From contig RPFO01000891.1 in assembly GCA_009746045.1 (NCBI GenBank), positions 58,501 through 122,500 on the forward strand: a stretch of 64,000 nt of DNA. The letters run 5' to 3'. The stretch is from Mesostigma viride. Its lineage: Eukaryota > Streptophyta > Mesostigmatophyceae > Mesostigmatales > Mesostigmataceae. How positions within the stretch are numbered: position 1 is the first letter of the stretch; each line of letters starts with the position of its first letter. Positions 1 to 12,700 of this stretch are shown one piece after another. The notes under the pieces were generated by a model, which worked only from the letters and a program-made list of their open reading frames with translations, did not search any database and was not told where the DNA came from. Made by a program: the position numbers and the translations under genes.

Positions 1-1263
1 CACCGTGCTGTCCTCGGACGTCCGATCGGGTGCTGTGCCCCCCACGTAATTTTCATCGCCCGAGCTACGCAGTTGCCGCATGTAGACCGCCTCCCTGCCC
101 TGATGCAGCAGCTCGGTGCTGGCATCGAGGCTGCTGTCTCGGTCGAGTATGTTGATGGCCACCTGGGGAGTGGCGGGCACGACGCACGGCAGCTGGCTTT
201 GGCCCTCGACTGTGCCCTGCACGCCCGCGCACTCGAGCCTCATGCGCAGCTCCTGGATGAGCTTGTTGTTGGCCTCCACTGTCGCCCGGAGCTCGATCAA
301 CTCCTGGAAAACGTTGCGCTGAGGTACGCCATTGCCCGGGGGAGGCATGGCCGCGCCACCCCCGTTGGGCCCGTACCGGCCGGCCGCAAATCGCGTCACC
401 TTCTTGGACATAAAGTTCTTGAGGAGCGGCCGGTTGAGCATGAGCCGAGAGAGCGCCTGCCACGAGCCTGTGCGCTTCATGGGGCTGGTCGGAGCCGAGT
501 CGGAACCCGACCCGTTGCCCCCGTTGGTGTTCCCATAGGTGTCCACCAGGGGCAGCGTCTGCCCATCCAGGGAGTTGCGCCTGTTTAGTACGAAACGCCC
601 GCTCCCGCCGTCAAAGGACATGGACATGCCGGGGTCGCTGCCACGCATGCCCCGGGGGGGGGGGCTCGCGCTGCTGTTGCCGTCGGTGCCTAGATACGAG
701 GCGTGCTGCGTGAGCCCCATTGGCAGGGACCCCTGGCGGGACAGGCTGGCCGGCATCGACCCTTGTCGCGTCAAGCTGGCGCCCGCGCGCACCGACATGA
801 CCGACGCCTGCCGCACGAGCGAGGCGGCGGCCGGCAGGTCCATGGGCATCGTCCCGCCATCCTCATTGTTTGCGTGGAAGAAGCGACCCGAGGGTGACTC
901 GGTCCACGGGACCGGGCTGGTAGGGCTGCTGCTGCCACCGCTGCGCACGCCCGAGCTCTGCCGGCTGAGGCCGCTCCACCCATTGACCTCCATCCAGTTG
1001 CCCGACATGCGCCGGCCACCGTTGGGCATCGGCGTGCCGGGGTCGCTGTGGACCCCGGACCCTTGGCGACTCAGCGGTGGGCTCAAGTCGCGGTTGGGCA
1101 TGATGGCCACGCCGATGTCGTCGCGCGTGTCGCGGCGCGTCAGGATGGCCTCCACGCTACCGGTGGGCGCGACGAGAGACTTGAACAGGCGCGTGCGGGG
1201 GAAGGAGCGTCCGTCCGTGCGGCTGCTCGACACCTGGAAGATCTGCATCGGCGCCGCCAGGCC
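1..1263 (-). CDS. Cyclase exon 10: Ser-rich cytosolic tail with repeated LxRxxS motifs (continues off window)
   Basis: The exon begins at an acceptor (TTCACTTCCAG|GGC) and stays open for 421 codons to the window edge. After the final cyclase strand (IFQVSSSR) the sequence is low-complexity and Ser/Gly/Pro-rich. It carries seven related motifs: [36 protein letters not shown] and MKRTGS. These fit the hydrophobic-x-R-x-x-S consensus used by CDPK/SnRK/CaMK-type kinases. A short predicted coiled-coil ([20 protein letters not shown]) follows near 220-310. The function of the tail is inferred, not shown. The opposite strand is also open but only as a GC-rich shadow. Confidence 0.75.
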
Positions 1264-4200
1264 CTGGAAGTGAAGCAAATAAAAAATGGGCAAGGTGGAG
1301 GGGTGTTGGAGGGCATGCATTGATATGCGTCATGTCTCCCTCACAGGAATGAGGATTGAGGAGGGTGGAACAGGGGGAAGAGGAAGGGATCGTGCGAGAG
1401 GGGCCAGTATCTACTACTTGATCTTTCCCCCCTTCAAACCTAGGCCCTTGGGGGGGGGGGGATAATGCACACGAGTCCACCCAAAGGAAAGCGGATGGCC
1501 GCCCCAGGCAGTCACGCGCGCGAAAGTAGTGGGGATGAAGCATAACCTCCAAACTTCCAGGAAATCCCTGCATGTTGTGTATTGATAACTGCTGGCTCAC
1601 AAAACAAGGAGGGGTCGGAAAGCGGACGACAAGGCAACAGGTCCACTGGGCTAAACAGAGACGCCAGGCGGCCACTGTGTGCGATCCCCCGACCTTGAGT
1701 GAGAACCGGCCGAGCGAGGTGAACGTCAAGTCATGGGAGTCCTCGCTCGACTGCAAGGCCTCCACCAGCTCAAAGTTGCAGAGGGTCTGGCCGTTGGCGG
1801 CCGTGGTGGAGATGCGTGCCGAGCGGTTCATGAGCGGACCAAAGTAGGACGCGCGCCCTGTGAGTGCATGCGGCATGCAGCGCGCAGGGATGCCATAGTA
1901 GAGCCCGATCTTGATGCGCAGGCCACTGCGCGCGCAAGCAGAAAGCAAAGAGGACCATGTGCACGTACACTGTAAGTGGACCAGGGCACAATCAACAAAA
2001 AGAGAGAGCCATGCGCGACAATGGTGTGGACGGTATGTGCGTATATAGAGAGGCTGCTGCAAGCGCAAGAGGGTAGCACAAGGTGACCCCACACAACAGG
2101 GATCTGCGGTCACAGCCTGTCTCTCGTGCAACGGATGGCCACTTCGCCGTCTCATCCTCAGCCGAGTTAGCGCCAGGTTTATGGTCAGGTCCTGGATGTG
2201 CATTGCTCAGCCAAGTGCCGCAGTCAGCGGTGTGTGCATGCACACGCTGTTTCTGCATGGATACCACAGCAGGGTATTCTTCTAAAGCCGCATACTTGAA
2301 AATAAAAGCCTTGCTTTCACATCGAGTACACACACGAATGTGAATTTTTTCTACAAATTTGTTCTTGAATTGCATACCACCACCCCCCAAAAAAATTCTA
2401 AAACCTGCGTACGTACCGAAACAAGAAGTTTGTCTCCACTGGCGTCTGGTCCACCAACTTGGGCGCCTCCCCCTCCGCGCCCATCAGCTTGACCACTGAG
2501 GGGGGCAGCACCTCCGAGGCCGCCTCGTCACGCAGCAGCTCCTCATGCCACGGCAGCTCCATCGCGCCCACCTGCAAGTCCTGGCTGAACAGCGCCGCGT
2601 TGAGGGGGTCCGCAAACGCCAGCAGGAAGTTGCCGTCCTTCTCCTCGCACTCGTAGCCGCCGTAGTGGCAGAGACGCGCACGCACGAAGTCGACGAGGAG
2701 GGCGACCGATTCGAGGAAGACCGGGTTCGCCTTGAGGCGCGACACGCCGCCGATGAAGGTGAACATGATCACGATCGGGTTGGAGGGGGCGCACTCTTCG
2801 ATGTACGACGCGCTGCAGGGGGCCTCGAAGAACCCAGGGGAAATCTGCAACTGGGAGCGTATGGGGGGGAAGGGCGCGCGCTTGCGCAGCGACTGGGGCA
2901 GCACCTCCATGAGCCGCACGGGCGCCAGGTGGTCCTTGATCAGGTGCTCGCCCGCGTTGTGGACCACGATGGGCGCCATGCGCACGCGCGCGCCCGTGCC
3001 CAGTGCCGACCACGCGTCCATGGACATGAGCACCTGCCCGCCCATGGCTGGCGCGTCACCGATCGCCTTGGCCAAGTCCATGACCTGCCCAAAATAGCGC
3101 TGCCGCCCATTGGCGTGCTGGTACGTGCTCTCTGGTGTGCCCGTGTGGATGCCCATGCGCACGCGCAGGCCGCGGTAGAGCAGCGACCCGTCCTTTGCGT
3201 GCCTCTCGCGCCCCATCTCGTGGAACAGCAGCTCGGCCGGCCACGGCTTGGGCCGCACCACCTTCTTGCCCTTGGCATCGGCCGCAAGCGTTTCCGGTCG
3301 CAGCAACGTCTCTTGGGCCTCAAGCGCCCAGCTGAGCGCGTCGGCCGCGTCGTGGAAGACGAGCTCAAACGCGTCCCCTTCCGTGTTGCTCTCATAGCCG
3401 TGGTGCTTGATGAGCAGCGAGCGGATTACCTGAAGGGAGGAGAAGAAGGGGGGTAAGGCGGGTAAGGCGGGTAAGGCGGGTAAGGCGGGTAAGGCGGGTA
3501 AGGCGGGTAAGGGGGTAAGGGGGGTAAGGGGGGTAAGGGGGGTAAGGGGGGGGGGTAAGGGGGTAAGGGGGTAAGGGGGGTAAGGGGGGTAAGGGGGGTA
3601 AGGGGGTAAGGGGGGTAAGGGGGTAAGGGGGTAAGGGGGTAAGGGGGTAAGGGGGGTAAGGGGGAAAGGGGGGAAAGGGGGTAAGGGGGTAAGGGGGTAA
3701 GGGGGTAAGGGGTAAGGGGGTAAGGGGGTAAGGGGGTAAGGGGGTAAGGGGGTAAGGGGGTAAGGGGGTAAGGGGGTAAGGGGGTAAGGGGGTAAGGGGG
3801 GTAAGGGGGTAAGGGGGTAAGGGGGGAAAGGGGGTAAGGGGGTAAGGGGGTAAGGGGGGTAAGGGGGTAAGGGGGTAAGGGGGTAAGGGGGGTAAGGGGG
3901 TAAGGGGGATAAGGGGGGTAAGGCGGGTAAGGCGGGTAAGGCGGGTAAGGCGGGTAAGGGGGGTAGGGGGTAAGGGGGTAAGGGGTAAGGGGGGTAAGGG
4001 GGTAAGGGGGTAAGGGGGTAAGGGGGTAAGGGGGTAAGGGGGTAAGGGGGGTAAGGGGGTAAGGGGGGTAAGGGGGTAAGGGGGTAAGGGGGGTAAGGGG
4101 GTAAGGGGGGTAAGGGGGTAAGGGGGTAAGGGGGTAAGGGGTAAGGGGGTAAGGGGGTAAGGGGTAAGGGGGGTAAGGGGGTAAGGGGGTAAGGGGGTAA

Positions 4201-6310
4201 GGGGGTAAGGGGGTAAGGGGGGTAAGGGGGTAAGGGGGGTAAGGGGGTAAGGGGTAAGGGGGTAAGGGGTAAGGGGGTAAGGGGGTAAGGGGGGTAAGGG
4301 GGTAAGGGGGTAAGGGGGTAAGGGGGTAAGGGGGTAAGGGGGTAAGGGGGGTAAGGGGGGTAAGGGGGTAAGGGGGGTAAGGGGGGAAAGGGGGGAAAGG
4401 GGGTAAGGGGGTAAGGGGGTAAGGGGGTAAGGGGGTAAGGGGGTAAGGGGGTAAGGGGGGTAAGGGGGGTAAGGGGGGTAAGGGAGGTAAGGGGGTTAAG
4501 GGGGGTAAGGGGGTAAGGGGGGTAAGGGCGGTTGCCAACGGGCGTCATGAGACCTGGCTTCTGTGGGCGGCGGGGGGTGATATCCGCAAGCGTGCCCTGG
4601 TGATCTGCGGTGGAAGGATGAAGTGGCAGTGCCCAAGGAAATGTGCACAGTGCTGAGGGTGCCAGTGCAACACATAAAGGGTTGTTGAGGAGAAAGCCAG
4701 ACGGTGGTTAAGCGCAGCTATGCAGAAATGATGCGCCACGGGAGCCAGCCAGAAATGGTACAAGCCTTAAGCATGAAGTATGGGCATGAAGCATGAAGCG
4801 TGAAGCATGGGCCCAGGCATGTCCGTTTCGGTCTTGTCCCAATCCCTCCGCATGCACGGGCATGAAGCATCGCGCACGCTGCTCCCACGCACCCGGTGGT
4901 GGATCTGCAGGCACTCATTCATCACGTCCGAGTTCCACTCCCACAGCGCGGTCGACCCTTCAATCTGCACGCATGCCGACGCAGGCAAGGTGGTGGGATA
5001 GGGAAGTGGGGCGGAGAAAAGGGGTCAGCAAGGGGGTGGATCCCTCCATCGGCGCACAGGCAGGCGCAGGTGACGTTGCACACGCAGGCACAAGGGGGCG
5101 ACTGGCTAGTCAGGAAACGGGAGCAGGGCCGCGGCATTGTGAAATCTCATCGTCCATCCATGGCCGGTAGATGGCACGTTAGCGCTCAAGTGCCAAACAC
5201 GCAGACACGCCGCATACTACATACATGGGCGAGCACACCAAGCTCTGGGTGGCGCAGTCAGCACTACAACCTGGTCGTGGGCAAGGGAGTCAAGGCAGGC
5301 TGATGGCTCGAGATCCCTCATGCCCTGGTACCCTACCCTGAGACCCAAGCCATGAGTGCCAAGTCCTGGGCGTGGCTGGCCTTGCCCCCAAACACCCCAA
5401 ACACAAGCCTTCCCCCCGCGGTAGCGCTCTTCCCCGCAACCACTCACGTCGGTGAAGACAACCGTCATCGTCTGCAGCCGCTGCGGCGCATGCTGCTTGT
5501 GCCACTTGTCATGGGCGGCGCGCTCAAATAGCGGATGCAGCACGCGGTAGCGCAGCGCCAGCACCGCCAGGATCAGCAGCAGGACCAGGACGCCGCAGAG
5601 CAAGAGCAGCGCCGTGCGCAGGCTCAGGTGGCTCACGTGGGGGATGGAGCGGTCGCAGAGCTCCCCCTCGTACCAGCGGTCGCACACGCACACGCCGACC
5701 GAGGGCTCGAGGGGGACCGAGGAGGCCGCGTTCATGCGCGCGGTCGGGAACTGGCATCGCCCGTGACCCGAGCACGGCAGGTCCTCGCGCCCACACCCAG
5801 CGCTCACATTGCAGACGGAGAAGAGCTCCACCTTGTGGCCGAACCCGTTGGCCTCCGTGCCCTCTTGGTAGATGTAGCAGTCCGCCGCGCGGCGCATGCG
5901 GGCGGAGCGCGTGTGGTTGCGTGTGATGATGCGTGCCATGGGCACCTCCCCCTCGAAGAAGGCCTCCCCCGTGTGCTGCCGCAGCGCCGATGCCAAAAAG
6001 GCGACGTAGGTAGAAAGGTTGGACTGCAGCGAGGATGCGGCGAGCACAAGCAAGTACACACGCAAGTACAAGGAAGCAAGCAAGCACACGCCAGCATGAC
6101 GATGCATGAAAATGCACGAACATTCACACACATGCACGCACGCACATGCACGCACGCACATGCACACGCGCACATGCAAGCACGCACATGCACGCACACC
6201 CACGCACACCCACGCACGCACACCCACGCACCCACGCACGCACATACACGCATGCACGCACATCCACGGACGCACATGCACGCACGCACATGCCCCCACG
6301 CACGCACACA

Positions 6311-6350
<40 letters not shown>

Positions 6351-6742
6351 CATGCACGCACATGAACACACATGCACACACATGTACGCACATGCACGCA
6401 CACACATGCACATACGAACGCACACGCACGCACATGCATGCACGCACATGCACGGACGCACATGCACGCACGCACCCACATGCACAAACTAACGCACATG
6501 CACGCACATGAACACACGCACATGCATGCACGCACATGCATGCACGAATACTCCCCCCGAAAATACGACTTAATAGGCAACAAAGGAGCATGGCAGAGGT
6601 ACATCCGCATGCGGACCGGTTTTCAGCCCACATGAACTTCATAAAGAAATGGCATGATTTTCTTTCCAGCCCATGATGCACATGGCAACCCCCCCCCCTC
6701 CCCTCCCCCCCCCCCCCCCCCCCCCCCTTCCCCCCCCCCCCT

Positions 6743-6777
<35 letters not shown>

Positions 6778-9700
6778 CCCTCCCTCCCTCCCCCCCCCCC
6801 CCCCCCCTCCCTCCCTCCCTCCCTCCCTCCCTCCCTCCCTCCCTCCCTCCCTCCCTCCCTCCCTCCCTCCCTCCCTCCCTCCCTCCCTCCCTCCCTCCCT
6901 CCCTCCCTCCCTGCGACCCTGCGACCCTGCGACCCTGCGACCCTGCGACCCTGCGACCCTGCGACCCTGCGACCCTGCGACCCTGCGACCCTGCGACCCT
7001 GCGACCCTGCGACCCATCCGCCCATCCGCCCATCGGCCCATCGGCCCATCGGCCCATCGGCCCATCGGCCCATCGGCCCATCGGCCCATCGGCCCATCGG
7101 CCCATCGGCCCATCGGCCCATCGGCCCATCGGCCCATCGGCCCATCGGCCCATCGGCCCATCGGCCCATCGGCCCATCGGCCCATCGGCCCATCGACCCA
7201 CCCAGCCACCCAGCCACCCAGCCACCCAGCCACCCAGCCACCCAGCCACCCAGCCACCCAGCCACCCAGCCACCCAGCCACCCAGCCACCCAGCCACCCA
7301 GCCACCCAGCCACCCAGCCACCCAGCCACCCAGCCACCCAGCCACCCAGCCACCCAGCCACCCAGCCACCCAGCCACCCAGCCACCCAGCCACCCAGCCA
7401 CCCAGCCACCCAGCCACCCACCCACCCACCCACCCACCCACCCACCCACCCACCCACCCACCCACCCACCCACCCACCCACCCACCCACCCACCCACCCA
7501 CCCACCCACCCACCTGCCAGTCCACGCACGCCGCCGCACGGTGCCCCCCGACCATGGAATCTGGGTACAGTAGCGCCTGCATGTCTGCACCCCGGCACAT
7601 GAGGCTCATCAGTTGCGCGCTGCCGTGTCCCTGCGCGGCCGACTCTTCCAGCACACGCATCGCAATCGCCGACGCAAACGGGCTGCCAGGGTGGAACATG
7701 ACGGCGCTGAACGACCCATTCGCCCCCGCCAGCTCAGCGGCAAGCCCGAGCTCAAACGCGCGCATTGTGTCGGTCAGCGGCGGGGACTGCCTTATCTGGA
7801 ACCCGATTGGGCTGCCAAGGGGGGACCCTGGGATCGAAGATGTGCCCGGCATGACTACGTTGGCTTGGAGCGCGGATCCATTCGCCGCGCCATTTGATGT
7901 CACCGGCGCTGTCCAGTCGTCATAGAAGCGCGCCCAGACGCCCGTGCGCGCGGCCGGGTCACCTGCCACAGGAGTTGCCCAGAACCCCTCGGGGAAGCTT
8001 AGCTTGTGGGAGAAGAAGCCGTCCACCACCAAGCTCGCCATCTGGGCCCACTTGGGCAGGCCGCGCATGGGCAGAAAGAGGAGGGCATCGGGACCGCCAC
8101 GTGCAGCCTGCATGCCCTCCACCACCTCCCGCGCGTGCGCACCAATGGCGGCCCACGTTCTGTCATTCGGCCCCACGTATCCCGTGGCATTGTACCTCTG
8201 CAGGTAGGTGGATATCCCCACCCGCTGGTCGCGGTCTGCGGCCAGCCAGAAGCTGCGGCCACCGAGCACGGCCCCAAGTGCACTCATCTGCGCGTCCACC
8301 ATGGGCTCAACCGTGGCAAGAATGTGGTCCAACGACAGCACCGCCGTCCAGTTACTGCTGTGGATGACCGACTCGATCTCGGCGATGGCGTCCCACGAGG
8401 ACACGGTGGACGCCGGGTTCTGGTTCCTGGGGAAGGGGAAGGGGGGGAGGGGGAGGGGAGGGGAGGGGAGGGGAGGAGGAGGAGGAGGGGAGGAGGGAGG
8501 GGGAGGGGAGGGGAGGGGAGGGAGGGAGGGGAGGGGAGGGGAGGGAGGGGAGGGAGGGGAGGGGAGGGGAGAGGGGAGGGAGGGGAGGGGAGGGGAGGGG
8601 AGGGGAGGGGAGGGAGGGGAGGGGGGAGGGAGGGGAGGGGAGGGGAGGGGAGGGAGGGAGGGGAGGGGAGAGGGAGGGGAGGGGGGGAGGGAGGGGAGGG
8701 GAGGGAAGGGAGGGGAGGGGAGGGAAGGGGAGGGAAGGGAGGGAGGGAGGGAAGGGAGGGAAGGGGAGGGAGGGAAGGGGAGGGAAGGGGAGGGAAGGGA
8801 GGGAAGGGGAGGGAAGGGGAGGGAAGGGGAGGGAAGGGGAGGGAAGGGGAGGGAAGGGGAGGGAAGGGGAGGGAAGGGGAGGGAAGGGGAGGGAAGGGGA
8901 GGGAAGGGAGGGAAGGGGAGGGAAGGGGAGGGAAGGGGAGGGAAGGGAGGGAAGGGAGGGAAGGGGAGGGAAGGGGAGGGAAGGGGAGGGAAGGGGAGGG
9001 AAGGGGAAGGGGAGGGAAGGGGAGGGAAGGGGAGGGAAGGGGAAAGGGGAGGGAAGGGGAGGGAAGGGGAGGGAAGGGGAGGGAAGGGGAGGGAAGGGGA
9101 GGGAAGGGGAGGGAAGGGGAGGGAAGGGGAGGGAAGGGGAGGGAAGGGAGGGAAGGGGAGGGAAGGGGAGGGAAGGGGAGGGAAGGGGAGGGAATGGGAG
9201 GGAAGGGGAGGAGATGGGGAGGGGAAGGGGAGGCGGGGGGGGGGGGGAGGGGAGGGGAAGGGGGGCAAAGGGGGGGAAGGGGAGGGAAAGGGGGAGCAAA
9301 GGGGGGAAAGGGGGGCGAAGGGGGGGGAAGGGGAGGGGAAGGGGGGGGGGGGAAGGGAGGGGAGGCGGTGGGGGGAAAGGGGGGGCAGAGGCGTCAGAGG
9401 ATCTGAGGGGATTGGGGAAGGAAAGGGGGAACGGGAAGTGGGGGCAGGGGCGGGTGAAGGGGCGAGATGCATTAAGGCATCGGGTAGGGCATGGGGGTTG
9501 GGGGCGAGATTAGGGTGCAAACACATGAACGCTTCATAGCACGAACCTGACAGGAATGTTTAGGGTTCGGCCACCAACAGCACATACATGGCCACACACC
9601 ACACAGACTGGCCCGCCTGCAACACGCACATGGCCACCTACCAGACAAACGTGGCGCCGTGCAGGTCCCTGCTGGCGTCCAACATCCCGTCCTGCGCCTC

Positions 9701-12700
9701 ATTCTGCAGCATGAGCAAGGCGGGCAGCGTGGATAGTACGCGCAGCGACACGGCCGAGCGGTTGAAGCAGGCGCAGCCGTGTTCGGACACCTCGGCCACA
9801 CCGGGCGCGCCGCACACGGGGAAGCCATCGTGTCGGCATGCCGCGCTACGCACATCTTGCTCGGTCAGCTGCGGGGCGCAAGCGAGGGGTGTAGGGGCAG
9901 AAACGAAGGAGTGCGGGTCCAAAAGATCATCCATGACATTATCAAGGAGCGCGGGTCAAATTTGGGGGCATGGGCACCGTGGGGAAGCAGGGAGGGTTGT
10001 CAGCAGGGAGATTGCCATCCATGAATCGTGCAGTACAAGGGTCAGGGTAATGAGACAACCACCAGAGAGAATCCTCAATAGACATCTCAATCCTGTGTCT
10101 ATTGTAAGTCAACCATGACCAGATTCACACACGCATGTCTATAGCTATTCATCCACCATCTTATTTAATCTCCTTCGCAGCGCACGCAGGAGCATTGGCC
10201 ATCGTGCGATCCATATACGGCCATCGTGCCATCCATACACGGCCATCGTGCCATCCATATACGGCCATCGTGCCATCCATATACGGCCATCGTGCGATCC
10301 ATACACGGCCATCGTGCGATCCATATACGGCCATCGTGCGATCCATATACGGCCATCGTGCGATCCATATACGGCCATCGTGCGATCCATATACGGCCAT
10401 CGTGCGATCCATATACGGCCATCGTGCGATCCATACACGGCCATCGTGCGATCCATACACGGCCATCGTGCGATCCATACACGGCCATCGTGCGATCCAT
10501 ATACGGCCATCGTGCGATCCACATACGGCCATCGTGCGATCCGTGCGATCCATACACGGCCATCGTGCGATCCATACACGGCCATCGTGCGATCCATATA
10601 CGGCCATCGTCCAGGGATCCCCCGGACCCGCCGTCATCCAGGGGTTGCGGTGGCCGCAAACCGCCAGCCAGCAGCATGCAACCTCTCCCCGCAACATGCA
10701 ATCAGTGGCACAGAGCACAGAAGCACCGCACGTGCCCAACGGAGCGGGCGAGGGGACTAGATCCTATGAGAGGAAATCTCATGACTGCGTCCTGGGTAGC
10801 AAGCATTGCTACCGACGCCCTCGCCCTCTATGACACAACGACGAGGGGGGCATCCTCTACGACACAACGATGAGGGGGCATCCCCTACGATATAAATATG
10901 AGGGGGGCATCCTCTACGACACAACGATGAGGGGAGCATCCTCTACGACACAACGATGAGGGGGTAATCCCAGGCTGCTCTCACTGCCAAGAGGGCAGCA
11001 GGCCACAGAGGGGAGGTGATGGGCCGTGTCTTTGAGTCTACCACCCAACGGCGGATGGTGGCTGAGTCAACCCTTGAATGCTGGGTGCCGTGCCTAGCTG
11101 TCCTTGCCCACCTTGTCGCGTGCGAGCAGCCTGGCGCGTGCGGTGATATCCACTGTCAGCGCCTTGCTCGTCCGCAGCTCATACGCCGCCAGCGCGACCG
11201 CTGCGTACGCCTGCGAGTAGAGCGGGTAATCGAGCGCTGTCACTGGGTACCCCTCCGCCATGTCGGCCACCACATCCATCGACGCGCAGAACACCGCCAG
11301 GTGGGCTCCCACCATGAGGGCCTCCTCGCGCACCACCTGGCGCACGATACTGTACGTCTCGCAGCTGAGCAGCACGAGGGCGGTCTCGTTGATGCGTGTG
11401 CCGGACGCCTGCAGCGTGGCCTGCATGGACTGCAGGAAGCTGGTCATCACGGACAGCATGCGGTGCACCTCGTGCGACATGGACGACCGGCCAGCCAACC
11501 CATCGCTGAAGATCTGCCCGACGGCGAGGCAGCGCTCGTTGTTCGTTGCCTCCTGCCAGTCGTCGTTGATGCAGTGTAGCTCGCGCACACCGGCTCCCAC
11601 CAAGTGCTCAATCAGGGGCCCCACCGCCGAGGCCTCGTCGACTGCGAGGCTGCGGACATCGGGCAAGGGTAGCGCAGCCTGCTCGCCCATGGCCGCGCTG
11701 GCAGCTGCCACTTGTTGGTGCAGCGTGGCAAGCAGCGAGGGGGATACCGGGCCGATCACGTAGACGGGGATGCCCGCCGCACGTGCCGCCAGGATGGGCT
11801 CCAGGAACTGGGGAGCGGGAGGGCAAACGAGGGCAGGAGACGGCGTGGGAGGGTGGGGGAGGGAAGGTGAGAGGGTGAGAAGGGTTTGTGGGCAGGGAAT
11901 GTACTCACGGATGGGCTGACGCAGGGGCCAGGGGGAGATGGGGACGAGAGGGGGGCGTGAGCGGCCACACGTGCCGAAATGGAACCAGTGAAACATGTCG
12001 TTGCTGGGATGCCACATACCACGCCTACAACCCTGGAACAGGCCTTCACCAGATGTTGTCAAAAGAAATGACATCAACGTGCGGCCTCTACTTATCATGC
12101 TGAAGCACCATCCGATACCATTGCACCCTCTGGCAAGCTTGGTCCTCTGCCTGTACTCTGCCATGTGTCCTTTGAAGGTTGTGCCACTGGGCATACTCTG
12201 CCGCCGCGACTAAGCAGGCTCGGCCAGACATGTGACAGATTACACGCCTCTAGGAGCATGTCGTCGAATCGGGCAACTGGACAGGCCGTGCACTGGGACG
12301 AATTATGATTACCTCTTCATTGTGGATCGTCGTAATGATGCTGTCAACTTTATCGCCGAGCGCCATGTCCCAGAGCAAGGTGAGAGCGTCCTCCGCCTGG
12401 GGTCGAGGGGTCGGGGGTCACACAAGAACGCGACGCGTTATCTACCGTCATGACTGTCGCCAAAACCAAGTAGAAAAGAAAAGAAAAAAACGTTTGATTA
12501 GCCGGTAGCCGCCGCGACAACCGAGCTCGGCACAGCAATCACGCACATAATTGTACTTCTCTTGCGGGTTGACTACGCGGCGCAGGGTCAGTCCGCGATC
12601 CAGCGCTGCCTGGTGAGCTCCTTGTTCCAGTAGAAACCCGTTGCTCCCGGACGCCGTGGATGCGTAATGCTGCACCAGGGCAACACGTAGTTTCCCCGGT

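Noticed and set aside
73-1273. Plus-strand open frames over the cyclase tail
   Set aside because: They are antisense shadows of the GC-rich exon. The minus frame has recognisable motif repetition and continues the cyclase domain.
3447-4535. Interstitial or true telomere
   Set aside because: The unit GGGGGTAA does not match the TTTAGGG or TTTTAGGG types expected in plants and green algae, and the array lies inside a gene.
2398-4548. Very long open frames rich in Pro/Leu/Thr/Tyr over the (GGGGGTAA)n array
   Set aside because: They are created by repeat periodicity without stops. Real coding sequence starts at the acceptor 3429, and the repeat is intronic.
6623-9526. 967-codon minus-strand frame including Ser/Pro and Gly/Trp repeats
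   Set aside because: It merges exon 5 with the repeat arrays of two introns. Splice signals at 8426 and 7514 explain the true exon.
10195-10612. CRISPR-like array
   Set aside because: The units are contiguous, with no unique spacers, in a eukaryotic intron.
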